Source: Chryseobacterium turcicum
GTDB lineage: Bacteria > Bacteroidota > Bacteroidia > Flavobacteriales > Weeksellaceae
NCBI RefSeq assembly: GCF_021010565.1
Contig: NZ_JAJNAY010000002.1
Coordinates: forward strand, 310,001-374,000
Length of the DNA: 64,000 bases
Reading direction: 5' to 3'
Shown: piece after piece, positions 18,884-27,257 of the stretch
Layout: each line of letters starts with the position of its first letter
Position numbering within the stretch: the first letter of the stretch is position 1
Translations under genes and position numbers: made by a program
The notes under the pieces: model-generated
Databases searched by the model: none
Seen by the model: the letters and a program-made list of their open reading frames with translations, nothing else
Told to the model about the DNA's origin: nothing

Positions 18884-19387
18884 TTAATAAGCGTCGATTT
18901 TGCTTTCGGTTACCGTTTCTTTAAAATCATTCACATCCACAAGAGGATTTGCATGCCTGATTACTTTTGCATCAGCATTTTTCACATTCTTTTTACTCAT
19001 TTCACCGCGCTGTCCGTGATCTTTAATGGTAATTTTTCCGCCGGTAGCACATTGAAGTTCCGAAACTTCTGTCACACACTTCTTTCCCATCACCAAAACC
19101 TTTTCGTACGTTTTTTGCCATTTTCCGGCAGGGGCGTAAGCGCATGGAAGATAACCACCCGAACTGGGTTTTAATTTACACTTTCCAAAACTTGGACCTG
19201 ATGGATTAAACTGAAGGTCGTCTTCTGTAACGGCTAAATAATCTGCGCTGCCTGCAGAGTCATTCCAGTAATGTTTATTATGAGCATTGACGATATGCTT
19301 AGGAAACTGATCTCCCTGGTTGCACTGGCATGTTCCTTTTTGAACGACGAAATGTTTACCATCATGAGAAGATGATTGAGTAGACAT
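18884..19387 (-). CDS. DUF4280 / PAAR-like spike protein
   Basis: 167 aa from the Met at 19387 (MSTQSSSHDGKHFVVQKG); an upstream in-frame Met at 19432 would add 15 hydrophobic residues unlike family members. Sequence hallmarks are GTCQCNQGDQFPK, the Cys-rich middle (GKCKLKPSSGGYLPCAYAPAGKW), VLVMGKKCVTEVSELQCATGGKITIKDHGQ. This matches the DUF4280/PAAR-like proteins that cap contractile-injection spikes and carry effectors. It is 18 bp upstream of the effector gene, as expected for a carrier-cargo pair. A terminator-like hairpin lies between it and tssR. Confidence 0.8.
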   Translation of the reverse strand: MSTQSSSHDGKHFVVQKGTCQCNQGDQFPKHIVNAHNKHYWNDSAGSADYLAVTEDDLQFNPSGPSFGKCKLKPSSGGYLPCAYAPAGKWQKTYEKVLVMGKKCVTEVSELQCATGGKITIKDHGQRGEMSKKNVKNADAKVIRHANPLVDVNDFKETVTESKIDAY

Positions 19388-19431
19388 AATGTGATATTTG
19401 GTACTCAAAGATAACGAAAAGTATTCTAACA

Positions 19432-19462
19432 TAAAAAAACGGAAAACTAATTCTCCGCTTTT
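19432..19462 (-). terminator. Terminator between tssR and the spike/effector genes
   Basis: On the minus strand CGGAGAA (19457-19451) pairs with TTTTCCG (19446-19440) around a 4-nt loop and runs into seven T (complement of 19433-19439). It suggests the tssO-tssR unit and the spike/effector unit are transcribed at different levels. Confidence 0.65.
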
Positions 19463-19480
19463 TTATTATGTCATAACTAA

Positions 19481-21880
19481 TTAATGTTGAGTATATTCCG
19501 GCTCATCCACAGGAAGCATTGTTGGCATGAAATATTCGTTAAGCCAATAGAATTCCTGTCCGTTTTGCTTAATTTTCACCGCAGGATTATTTCTGTAAGT
19601 AAGCATTCTGTCAGCAAGATCTTTGTAATATTTAAAGTAAGTTCTTGCTTCTTCATTGGTAATAATATCAGATTTTTTCCAGCCTGCAAGCATGTATTTC
19701 GACATTTTTTCTTCGTCAGAATTATCAAAACCTGTACTTACTCCTACCGCATAAGACATAGGTTGCTTGTACAATTCTCCTTTATCTAAGAATTTCAATG
19801 TTGGATTATATTTTTTTAATAATTTCACATATTCCCTTATCGCTCTTCCTTGCTTAAAGTCTGTTCTTGCAGCACCTGTATTTTCATAAACTTCTTTATA
19901 GAAAGCTTTCAGCTGATCATATTCAGATTCCGAAACAAGAATTCCTTTTTCCATATTCTGTTTATAATCCATTAATTCTTTAGGAATATATCCTTTCGCC
20001 AAAAACGGATTTCCATAATTAATAAGTTGCGCAGCAATACCCGAAGGAACAGGATTGGTTAATCCCGGATACAGATATTTATATTTAAAATCTACTTCGG
20101 TTTTGCCTGCGCCTACCGAAGAATGGAAATAATCGTTTAGAGAATTATCAATGGAAGTATTGTCTAAAGTCACCTGAGCAATCAAGCTGTCTAACGATTT
20201 TTTAAGATAACCTGGAGCTGCGATATCCCCTTTTTTAGGGAAAATAACAAATCCCTGAGCCATACTTTGTTTTGGGAAGTCTAGAGAGAAATATCCGGCA
20301 TCACCTTCCACAAGACTAAAGTTATTTTTAGTTAAAACATCATTCTGGCTGATTATTTTCTGCTTTTTCAGCTCGGCCACATTTTTTGCAGTGTTGGTTA
20401 CGATGTTTTCAGCCATCAACACAAAATCATTGTAAGTATCTGAAGATCTAGCGCTTGTCTGAAACATAATCAATCTCGCCTGAGCCTGAGTAAGAGAATT
20501 GATTACTCCATACATATTTCCGCTTCTGTTGGCAGAAGTACCGATGGTAACCACAATATTAGTTTCATCAGAAAGTTCTGAAAGTAAATTTCCAGCACCA
20601 ATTAAACCTTCATTCAGAGGTTGATTGCCTACATTACTTGGGCAATTCATTTCATTCATTTTTTCATTAATGAAAGTCGTAATCTTATTGTAGTCTTTGT
20701 TTAAGGTTGACGCAGCTACATTATCACCACAAGAATTATTTTTGTATAAAACGACTCCATATTTTACAGAATTAAAATAAGAAGGCTTCTCAAATCTCAA
20801 CTGTAAATCTTGTAACAACGATTTCACAATGGGTGCATAAGGTGCATTGGGAGCGCTAATATCTAAAACAAAAACAATATTTACTCTTTTATTCCGTTCA
20901 GTGATTTCTCGGTATCTGTCAAAATAAATAGGCTCACCTAAAACATTATAAATAAAATTTTTACTATAGTCTAAAACATTGGTAAAATATTTCGTTTTAA
21001 GGTCAGGTTTCGCTTCCTCATTCAAAGCTAATGTTACGGGAAAAATATTTTCAAGAGGCGGTCTTTTATTAACATCTGTTAGCAAAACTGCAGTTCGATT
21101 TTCTTTATCAGAAGCTCCTGAAAAACCTTCATGAATTCCTAAAGTACTTTCTTTAATCCCGGTTGTATTTTTCATTTTCACCGCAGAACGCTCACCCCAA
21201 GCTGAGATTACATTAGAACTTACCCAGCCGTATAAGCCTGTACTTATACTGTCCATATCTATACTAGGCTTTTTTCCTACTAAAAAGCGTTTGTTATTTT
21301 CTGCTTGTTTATAAACGTAGACCATTTGCCCGTTCGGAATTTTCACATTGGCAGCTTCAATAAGACTTGGCGAATTAAACACCATGATAGAATCGTTCTT
21401 ATAATATCTCTCGGCACTTTTTATAACGTCGGGATTATTGGGAACGACCGCTACTCTTACCGGATAGCCTGTTTTTTCGCTTTTCAAAGAATTACTCCAA
21501 AGCAAAAGGTCAGATTCGGGAATCCAGCCGTATGTTTTTATTGATTTTGACGAAATTTTTTTCATTAAAGCATCAGGAACATATTCTGCCACTTTTACCA
21601 TTCCGTCTCTGTGTTTTAAAACCATTAAAGGCTCTAAAAACTTCACTTCTTTATATGATTTTTCATCATTTTTATCGAGATAAGCAGTGTTTCTTGACCG
21701 ATCTGAAATAACAATCCACGGAGCTGATTTTTTTGGAAAACCATTGATTACAGAAGCATTATCTATCTGCCCATACTGTTGTGGTTCAGGAGTTTTTTTT
21801 GATGGCAATTTTACCTGACAGCTCGTCAGCAAAACCGAAAGCCCTATATAATATGCCGCTAGAGGAAATTTATTTTTCAT
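19481..21880 (-). CDS. tssR: Type VI secretion system protein TssR
   Basis: 799 aa. Lipoprotein signal ending VLLTSC (Cys21). Residues ~45-120 form an SH3-like segment (APWIVISDRSRNTAYLD, YGWIPESDLLLWS), repeated at ~175-235 (YGWVSSNVISAWGERS). A von Willebrand A-like domain begins around residue 330 (NIVFVLDISAPNAPYAPI), and the C-terminus is helical. TssR is one of the extra components specific to the Bacteroidetes T6SSiii, thought to sit in the envelope-spanning part. It lies downstream of the PKD and TssO-like genes in one minus-strand unit. The sheath and baseplate genes (TssB, TssC, TssK, TssF, TssG, ClpV) are not in this window. Confidence 0.8.
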   Translation of the reverse strand: MKNKFPLAAYYIGLSVLLTSCQVKLPSKKTPEPQQYGQIDNASVINGFPKKSAPWIVISDRSRNTAYLDKNDEKSYKEVKFLEPLMVLKHRDGMVKVAEYVPDALMKKISSKSIKTYGWIPESDLLLWSNSLKSEKTGYPVRVAVVPNNPDVIKSAERYYKNDSIMVFNSPSLIEAANVKIPNGQMVYVYKQAENNKRFLVGKKPSIDMDSISTGLYGWVSSNVISAWGERSAVKMKNTTGIKESTLGIHEGFSGASDKENRTAVLLTDVNKRPPLENIFPVTLALNEEAKPDLKTKYFTNVLDYSKNFIYNVLGEPIYFDRYREITERNKRVNIVFVLDISAPNAPYAPIVKSLLQDLQLRFEKPSYFNSVKYGVVLYKNNSCGDNVAASTLNKDYNKITTFINEKMNEMNCPSNVGNQPLNEGLIGAGNLLSELSDETNIVVTIGTSANRSGNMYGVINSLTQAQARLIMFQTSARSSDTYNDFVLMAENIVTNTAKNVAELKKQKIISQNDVLTKNNFSLVEGDAGYFSLDFPKQSMAQGFVIFPKKGDIAAPGYLKKSLDSLIAQVTLDNTSIDNSLNDYFHSSVGAGKTEVDFKYKYLYPGLTNPVPSGIAAQLINYGNPFLAKGYIPKELMDYKQNMEKGILVSESEYDQLKAFYKEVYENTGAARTDFKQGRAIREYVKLLKKYNPTLKFLDKGELYKQPMSYAVGVSTGFDNSDEEKMSKYMLAGWKKSDIITNEEARTYFKYYKDLADRMLTYRNNPAVKIKQNGQEFYWLNEYFMPTMLPVDEPEYTQH

Positions 21881-21928
21881 CTTAATTTTCTTTATAATTG
21901 GTGTGATGTCCGATAAACGAACAATATA

Positions 21929-22840
21929 TTATTTGCTTTGATTGATGTCAACTTTGGTTACACAAGTCATTCCATCATCAAAATTTAATTTTACAGATTG
22001 TATTACTGTATTTTTATCAAACTGAAGACCTGCACAATACAGATAAAAATTATTGACTTTGCTGTCGGTAACTTTTACAATTGCATTTTCGTTGTTACAC
22101 AGATAGGTTTTCAAAAGATAATTATAATGCATATTAAAACTGTTGCCATTCGCAATCTGCTGCAAGTGGTATTTAAAATCATTGTCTTTTTTAGCATACA
22201 GCTCGTCTAAAGTAGGCTGTTCATCCTGCATAGAATTATACGCCTGCAAAATTTTTATATGGTGCTGAATAGGCTCTATATCTTTCTCTGTATAAAGCGT
22301 TACCACGTAATCTCCAGGTTTTTGAAACGCATAAATAGCCAATTTATCTTTAGCATCAATTTTTCCAGTTTCTCCAAACCTCCAGGTAAACTGTGTAGCA
22401 TCTGAAAGTGCACGAAACTGTACGTTTTCATACTGCATTGCCTGAGTTTGGGCATCAATCTTAGTCACTGCAGCAGTACTGTCTTTAGGTTTTGGAATTC
22501 CTCTTGCGGAAACCATAATCGGAAAAGATTTAGAATATTTATTATCAATAATCAAGGTTACATTATAATAACCCGGTTTATTGTAAAAATGAATTCCTTT
22601 GTCTTTATCTGAAGTCTGGCCGTCGCCAAAATCCCATTTTTTAAATTTCGCAAACGGTGTTTTATCTTGAAACGTTAATGTATCACCTGTAGAAAGCGAA
22701 GACGGGAAAACTACTCCTTCAATATCATCTGCCGAATGAATGACCTTTTTTTGCAGCCACAATGCGACGAGTGCGGCAATAAGCAATGTGGCAATTACAC
22801 CAATAATGATGTTTTTCCTATTCTTTTGAAAATAATTCAT
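21929..22840 (-). CDS. T6SS-associated PKD-domain membrane protein (TssP-like)
   Basis: 303 aa. One N-terminal transmembrane helix (about 10-30; NIIIGVIATLLIAALVALWL), followed by two PKD/Ig-like modules: FKKWDFGDGQTSDKDKG ... YNVTLIIDNKYSKSFP and FTWRFGETGKIDAKDK ... YVVTLYTEKDIEP. The last ~100 residues are helical with Cys residues (LLKTYLCNNENAIVKV). The single-TM plus periplasmic PKD layout and the position between TssO-like proteins and TssR match the T6SSiii accessory gene set. The name TssP is by context only. It is 48 bp upstream of tssR. Confidence 0.65.
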   Translation of the reverse strand: MNYFQKNRKNIIIGVIATLLIAALVALWLQKKVIHSADDIEGVVFPSSLSTGDTLTFQDKTPFAKFKKWDFGDGQTSDKDKGIHFYNKPGYYNVTLIIDNKYSKSFPIMVSARGIPKPKDSTAAVTKIDAQTQAMQYENVQFRALSDATQFTWRFGETGKIDAKDKLAIYAFQKPGDYVVTLYTEKDIEPIQHHIKILQAYNSMQDEQPTLDELYAKKDNDFKYHLQQIANGNSFNMHYNYLLKTYLCNNENAIVKVTDSKVNNFYLYCAGLQFDKNTVIQSVKLNFDDGMTCVTKVDINQSK

Positions 22841-22877
22841 AGTAATTTTTTTGTGATGTGTTTTGTATTTTATGGTG

Positions 22878-23396
22878 TTATCTTGGGTTTAAAGCATTGT
22901 TCCTATCTCTCAGAGTCTGGCTTTTTTCTTTGTACCCTAGCTGGCAGTCTTCAAATTGTTTTTCAAATGTTTTGGTGGTCTCGTTCATCTTCATGATTCT
23001 GTCTTTATCAACCATATTCATTTTCAAGAATTTTCCTATTTGCGGGAAAGCCGTTTTTCGAGAATCATTCACTACAACATTCTGAAACGTATTTGCTAAA
23101 TCCTGTACTGCATATTCCGCATCGTTCTTTTCTACAGGCTGCTGAATTTCAACAGATAATCTATTTACTCTTGCAGAAGCGGTATCTATTAGTTTTAAAC
23201 CAATTTTCTGCTGCTGATCAAACTTCACTTTCTGATCTAAAATCTGCAATGCATTGGTGTCAGCCTCAGAAAAAGGCGATGCAAAACCTTTGAGAAAAAT
23301 AACTCCCAGAAAGAAAAGTGCTACAATAAGCATTAGCACGAGGTAAAAAAACTGATAATGCTTTTCTTTTTTTGATAATGTAATTTGTCCCTGCAT
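22878..23396 (-). CDS. T6SS transmembrane protein, TssO-like (second copy)
   Basis: 172 aa. One transmembrane helix near the N-terminus (about 14-35; FFYLVLMLIVALFFLGVIF), then a helical periplasmic domain (about 45-172) with coiled-coil character (LQILDQKVKFDQQQKIGLKL; MKMNETTKTFEKQFEDC). The size, topology and location next to the similarly built gene at 23419 suggest both belong to the TssO family of Bacteroidetes T6SS proteins. Direct similarity between them is weak, so family assignment is tentative. It lies 37 bp upstream of the PKD gene. Confidence 0.6.
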   Translation of the reverse strand: MQGQITLSKKEKHYQFFYLVLMLIVALFFLGVIFLKGFASPFSEADTNALQILDQKVKFDQQQKIGLKLIDTASARVNRLSVEIQQPVEKNDAEYAVQDLANTFQNVVVNDSRKTAFPQIGKFLKMNMVDKDRIMKMNETTKTFEKQFEDCQLGYKEKSQTLRDRNNALNPR

Positions 23397-23418
23397 AATT
23401 TCTAAACTTTAATTATAA

Positions 23419-23949
23419 TTATCTTCTTCGGCCTGTGAAGCTTCTGGTAGGATCTATTTTCATCTTGTTGTTAATCTGATTAGACTTCCCCTGACATTCC
23501 TGAACGTTGCGTATGGCAATCTGCTGTTTAAAAGAAACATTAATAATTTGGCTTTTCAGATTAAGCATAGGCTTAATTTTCTGCATCAATATGGCATAAT
23601 GTTTAAAATTATTAGCGCTATCGGCTCCCATAATCTGTTGAGCTTCGCGAACGTTATCAAGAATATAAGTACGTAAATAGTTGTCGTTATAGGCTTTGTC
23701 AGAGTCTAGCAGCTCCATTCTGGCATAGATACTATCAACTTGGGTATGAAGAAGATTATCCCGATACAGTAAATCGCGGTAGGTACGAACTTCGTCATCA
23801 ACACCCGTAAGCTGCCGATTATAGCTCTTAAAAAAGAAGAATACACTGGTAAATGAAATTGCAGATAAGATAACAAATGAAAGAATAAACTTCCATATAC
23901 CTAATCTTACATCAGATTTGTTTAATTTTTTTTCTGTGTTAGAAGACAT
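23419..23949 (-). CDS. tssO: T6SS transmembrane protein TssO
   Basis: 176 aa from the Met at 23949 (MSSNTEKKLNKSDVRLG); an in-frame Met 14 codons upstream is less likely. One transmembrane helix (about 18-40; FILSFVILSAISFTSVFFFF), followed by a helical periplasmic region with the acidic DDEVRTYRDLLYRDNLLHTQ start. TssO is a T6SSiii-specific inner-membrane component. It is the first gene of the minus-strand tssO-tssO-like-PKD-tssR unit. A TAATTTTG box flanked by an inverted repeat lies 50 bp upstream, on the side of the divergent regulator gene. Confidence 0.7.
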   Translation of the reverse strand: MSSNTEKKLNKSDVRLGIWKFILSFVILSAISFTSVFFFFKSYNRQLTGVDDEVRTYRDLLYRDNLLHTQVDSIYARMELLDSDKAYNDNYLRTYILDNVREAQQIMGADSANNFKHYAILMQKIKPMLNLKSQIINVSFKQQIAIRNVQECQGKSNQINNKMKIDPTRSFTGRRR

Positions 23950-23990
23950 GTTTGTGATTTGATTTGGATTGTGAAAATAGGAAAAAAACA

Positions 23991-24021
23991 TGTATGCACA
24001 AAATTAAATTCAATGCATACA
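23991..24021 (-). promoter_or_regulatory. -7 box of the T6SS operon inside an 8-bp inverted repeat
   Basis: TGTATGCA (23991-23998) and TGCATACA (24014-24021) are exact inverted repeats that flank a minus-strand TAATTTTG (-7-type box, 23999-24006). The -33 element is not clear. The arrangement looks like an operator over the tssO promoter, possibly used by the adjacent divergent regulator; binding is inference. Confidence 0.45.
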
Positions 24022-24127
24022 ATACTATTTACAATTTTTTAATGTGAAGTTTAAGTCTCAGATTCGAAAGATTTTCTTATTTTAGTGAGCAGAATTTTAT
24101 TTTGCCATACCAAATCACGAAAATAAA

Positions 24128-24799
24128 ATGAGTAAATTACTGACCAATACGGTAAGATTTTCTATTGCGGACAGCGATTTTTATTTTAAAAAAATAATGA
24201 TCAAAATGCTTCTGGAAAACCCATTTAATATGCTGCTTAATGACTGCAATAATGGTCATGAGTTGATCAATCGAATCTACAGAAAACAAGAAGATGTTTT
24301 TATCATAGAGCTATTTATGCCTGTCTTGAGTGGCATTGAAGCGATAAAATTTATCCGCAAAAACAACAGCGAAACCCCCATCATTACCTACTCTGGAACC
24401 TATCAGGAAGACATGGCAGATATTTTAGAAAAAATCCCAAACATGTATTATTGCCAGAAAAACAGCAATATTATAAAAGATATCATCAAAGGACAAATCA
24501 CATCTCAAGAATTTGATTATCAAGCTTATTCTGAAAACTGGCAGCAGCAACCTTTGGCCGTTCAGGAGTATATGAGCCGTCAGAAAAAAAGCCAACAAGA
24601 GCTTTCGTCAACAGAAATTCAGCTGATGAAATTCTGCTACGAAGGCTTCAGCAATAAAGAGATTGGTGAGCAGCTGAATTTGAGCACTCGCACCATCGAT
24701 ACGTATATTAATAGACTTACGGAAAAGCTTGGTTTAAAAACAAAACTACACCTCATACGCTTCTGTGTAGAAAACGGATATTACAATTCTAGCATGTAA
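24128..24799 (+). CDS. LuxR-family response regulator with altered receiver
   Basis: 223 aa. Receiver-like domain (about 8-125): acidic pair at Asp15/Asp17 (SIADSDFYF), the phosphoacceptor stretch reads FIIELFMPVLSG with Glu61 where Asp is normal, and Lys111 (YYCQKNSN) aligns with the conserved lysine. The C-terminal LuxR-type helix-turn-helix (about 157-218) contains MKFCYEGFSNKEIGEQLNLS and TRTIDTYINRLTEKLGLKTK. The Glu for Asp change could mimic phosphorylation or remove phosphate control. It is divergent from the T6SS operon and could regulate it; this is inferred from position only. Confidence 0.8.
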   Translation: MSKLLTNTVRFSIADSDFYFKKIMIKMLLENPFNMLLNDCNNGHELINRIYRKQEDVFIIELFMPVLSGIEAIKFIRKNNSETPIITYSGTYQEDMADILEKIPNMYYCQKNSNIIKDIIKGQITSQEFDYQAYSENWQQQPLAVQEYMSRQKKSQQELSSTEIQLMKFCYEGFSNKEIGEQLNLSTRTIDTYINRLTEKLGLKTKLHLIRFCVENGYYNSSM

Positions 24800-24877
24800 A
24801 AAAGTCTTCCTTATAATGGCACACTATACTAAACACAGAATTCTCAGTAGTTTATGTGAAACATTTTTCGACTGAAA

Positions 24878-24909
24878 TTGTTAATATTCAATTTTTTTGA
24901 CTAAATTTG
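24878..24909 (+). promoter_or_regulatory. Promoter for the HU gene
   Basis: TTG at 24878-24880 and TAAATTTG at 24902-24909 with 21 bp between, close to the Bacteroidetes consensus. The start codon is at 24940. Confidence 0.7.
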
Positions 24910-24939
24910 CACACCTAAAATTTAAAATTTACAAAGGAA

Positions 24940-25230
24940 ATGACAAAGGCAGAATTGGTAAACACCATCTCAAATAAATTGGGGACCGAAAAGAATGAGA
25001 CACAGAAAGTTGTAGAAGCTTTTATGCAGGAGATCAGAACTTCTATGTACAATGGAGATAACGTTTATCTAAGAGGTTTTGGATCTTTCATCGTAAAAAC
25101 AAGAGCAGCAAAAACGGGAAGAAACATCTCTAAGAACACTGCAATAGAAATTCCTGCACACAATATTCCTGCTTTCAAGCCATCAAAATCTTTTGTTGAG
25201 AAAGTGAAAACTAAAGTTGCAGTAAAATAA
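24940..25230 (+). CDS. HU-family DNA-binding protein
   Basis: 96 aa, normal HU size. The N-terminal dimerisation helices (MTKAELVNTISNKLGTEKNE) and the DNA-binding arm region (GSFIVKTRAAKTGRNISKNT, IEIPAHNIPAFKPSKSF) are typical. It bends and compacts DNA as a dimer. A purine-rich AAAGGA just before the ATG is unusually Shine-Dalgarno-like for this phylum. Followed after 48 bp by the tiny basic protein gene, so the two may share a transcript. Confidence 0.95.
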   Translation: MTKAELVNTISNKLGTEKNETQKVVEAFMQEIRTSMYNGDNVYLRGFGSFIVKTRAAKTGRNISKNTAIEIPAHNIPAFKPSKSFVEKVKTKVAVK

Positions 25231-25278
25231 AAAGAGAAATAATTAATATTAACTAGTTACTAAAAAAAATTTAACATT

Positions 25279-25368
25279 ATGCCAAGCGGAAAGAAAAGAA
25301 AAAGACACAAGGTTGCAACCCACAAAAGAAAGAAAAGAAGAAGAGCGAACAGACATAAGAAAAAATAA
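25279..25368 (+). CDS. 29-aa very basic protein of the AURKAIP1/COX24 (bS22-like) type
   Basis: From the ATG at 25279 the frame reads MPSGKKRKRHKVATHKRKKR followed by RRANRHKKK, then TAA. More than half the residues are Lys or Arg. A near-identical protein occurs just after HU in many Bacteroidetes and is assigned to the AURKAIP1/COX24 family of small ribosome-associated proteins. It lies between HU and RNase G and is followed by a strong terminator. Confidence 0.8.
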   Translation: MPSGKKRKRHKVATHKRKKRRRANRHKKK

Positions 25369-25394
25369 TCTCCTTCGGGATTTTTAGTATAATA

Positions 25395-25444
25395 ATATAG
25401 TTGGTGTTTTTTAAGTTTTTAATATTCACCAACTATATTTTGTT
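25395..25444 (+). terminator. Terminator hairpin
   Basis: ATATAGTTGGTG (25395-25406) and CACCAACTATAT (25427-25438) are exact inverted repeats with a T-rich loop and a trailing TTTTGTT. Confidence 0.85.
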
Positions 25445-25527
25445 ATGTAAAACAAGTAAGGAATTGAGAAAATGAGCAATCATCATCTCAAATTTCAACA
25501 TCAATCTTTTTATCTTTAATTTTAAAA

Positions 25528-27087
25528 ATGAAGAAAGAACTAATAGTTTCGCATGAAGATGATCTTACAAAGATTGCTTTGCTGGAGGATGGTAGACTAT
25601 GTGAACTTCATGAGGAAGAAGACAAAAATGATTTTGTTGTAGGAGATTTGTTTATAGGAAAAGTGAAAAAATTAGCTCCCAATCTTAATGCTGCATTTGT
25701 AAATATCGGATACGACAAAGATGCATTCTTGCATTATCAGGACTTGGGACCACAATATCTTACTTACCGAAAATTTTTAAAAGATTCGGTTTCCAACAAA
25801 CAGACTTCATCAGGTCTCAAAAATTTTGAGATACAGCCTGAAATCGACAAAAATGGTACTGTAGATAAAGTCATCGCTAAAGATGATATCGTTTTATTAC
25901 AAATTACTAAGGAGCCTATCTCCACAAAAGGACCAAGAATTTCTACCCAAATTTCTTTAACAGGACGTTTTTTAGTTTTGATACCTTTCGACAATAAAGT
26001 TTCGATATCAAAAAAAATAAGCAGTTCTGAAGAAAAAATAAGGCTTCGCACCCTGATTGACAGTATAAAACCAGAAGGTTTTGGCGTTATCATCAGAACA
26101 GTAGCTGAAGGAAAGAAAGTAGCAGACCTCCACAATGACATGAATCAACTGATTCAAAAATGGGAGAATACTTTTAAGAATATTCAAAAAAACAAAGTAC
26201 CTTCTAAGGTTCTAAGTGAAGACGATAAAGCATCGTCTATTTTAAGAGATAACTTCAATCAGGATTTTGTAAATATCATTTGTGATAACGAGCAAATGGT
26301 AGAAGAAATGAAAATTTATCTGGAAGTCATAGCTCCAGAACGAAAAAATATCGTTCAGTTTTACGACTCCCACGTTCCTCTTCTCGAATATTATAATGTA
26401 GAAAAACAGCTTAAACAAAGCTTTGGAAAACATGTAAATATTCCAAGTTCAAAGGGCGCCTATCTGGTGATAGAACACACAGAAGCGCTGCACGTAATCG
26501 ACGTCAATTCCGGAAATAATATTACCGCCGGAAACACTGCCAATAAAGAACACGCACTGAATGTGAACAAAATGGCAGCTACAGAAATAGCAAGACAATT
26601 ACGTCTTCGCGATATGGGAGGCATCATCGTTGTAGATTTTATCGACATGACTAACCCCGATCACAGAAGAGATTTGTATGAGCATTTTAAAACAGAAATG
26701 AGCCGCGACAAAGCTCGTCACAAGATTTTACCGCCAAGTAAATTTGGATTGATACAAATCACAAGACAGAGAAACCGTCCGGAAAAACAGATCGACACCA
26801 AAGAAGAAAACCCCAACAAAGACGGAGAAATAGTAGCTCCAATCGTGATTGTTGAGAAAATGGGAGACACCATCAGAACCATTATGCAGAAGGAAAAAGG
26901 AAAACTTTTCCTGCATGTACACCCTTTCGTAGAAGCTTACCTTACTAAAGGTCTTAAAAGCATTCAAATGAAATGGTTTTTGAAATATAAAAAATGGGTG
27001 ACCATTATCCCTAGGGATTCTTTCAAGTATTTAGAGTACAAAATCTACAATTCTAATAAAGAAGAATTGAGTGGATATTCTAACTAA
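25528..27087 (+). CDS. rng: Ribonuclease G (RNase E/G family)
   Basis: 519 aa. The N-terminus (MKKELIVSHEDDLTKIALLE) leads into an S1-like RNA-binding domain (about 35-125; GDLFIGKVKKLAPNLNAAFVNIGYDKDAFLHY). The catalytic DNase-I-like subdomain holds the two metal-binding aspartates in EALHVIDVNSGNN and GGIIVVDFIDMTNPDHR, with the diagnostic EIARQLRLRDMGG between them. It cleaves single-stranded RNA in rRNA maturation and mRNA decay in the cytosol. Length matches RNase G rather than the long RNase E. Monocistronic, with its own terminator. Confidence 0.95.
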   Translation: MKKELIVSHEDDLTKIALLEDGRLCELHEEEDKNDFVVGDLFIGKVKKLAPNLNAAFVNIGYDKDAFLHYQDLGPQYLTYRKFLKDSVSNKQTSSGLKNFEIQPEIDKNGTVDKVIAKDDIVLLQITKEPISTKGPRISTQISLTGRFLVLIPFDNKVSISKKISSSEEKIRLRTLIDSIKPEGFGVIIRTVAEGKKVADLHNDMNQLIQKWENTFKNIQKNKVPSKVLSEDDKASSILRDNFNQDFVNIICDNEQMVEEMKIYLEVIAPERKNIVQFYDSHVPLLEYYNVEKQLKQSFGKHVNIPSSKGAYLVIEHTEALHVIDVNSGNNITAGNTANKEHALNVNKMAATEIARQLRLRDMGGIIVVDFIDMTNPDHRRDLYEHFKTEMSRDKARHKILPPSKFGLIQITRQRNRPEKQIDTKEENPNKDGEIVAPIVIVEKMGDTIRTIMQKEKGKLFLHVHPFVEAYLTKGLKSIQMKWFLKYKKWVTIIPRDSFKYLEYKIYNSNKEELSGYSN

Positions 27088-27096
27088 AAACAATGT

Positions 27097-27127
27097 AGCC
27101 TCCAGTTTTCCTGGAGGTTTTTTATTT
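27097..27127 (+). terminator. rng terminator
   Basis: TAGCCTCCAG and CTGGAGG(T) form a GC-containing stem around TTTTC, followed by seven T. Confidence 0.9.
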
Positions 27128-27245
27128 TCAGGCATCTTATATTTCAACAAAATCAGTATATTTTTCAATAAAAGACATTAGTTTTTCATAATGAAAATTA
27201 TCTTTAATTAACATTTTCACCCTTCCTTTCTACAAGATATATTAG

Positions 27246-27253
27246 TAAATTTG
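27246..27253 (+). promoter_or_regulatory. -7 box (TAAATTTG) very close to the NUDIX start
   Basis: Exact TAAATTTG with only four bases before the ATG at 27258. If used, the transcript would begin at or within a few bases of the start codon (leaderless). Confidence 0.5.
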
Positions 27254-27257
27254 AACT

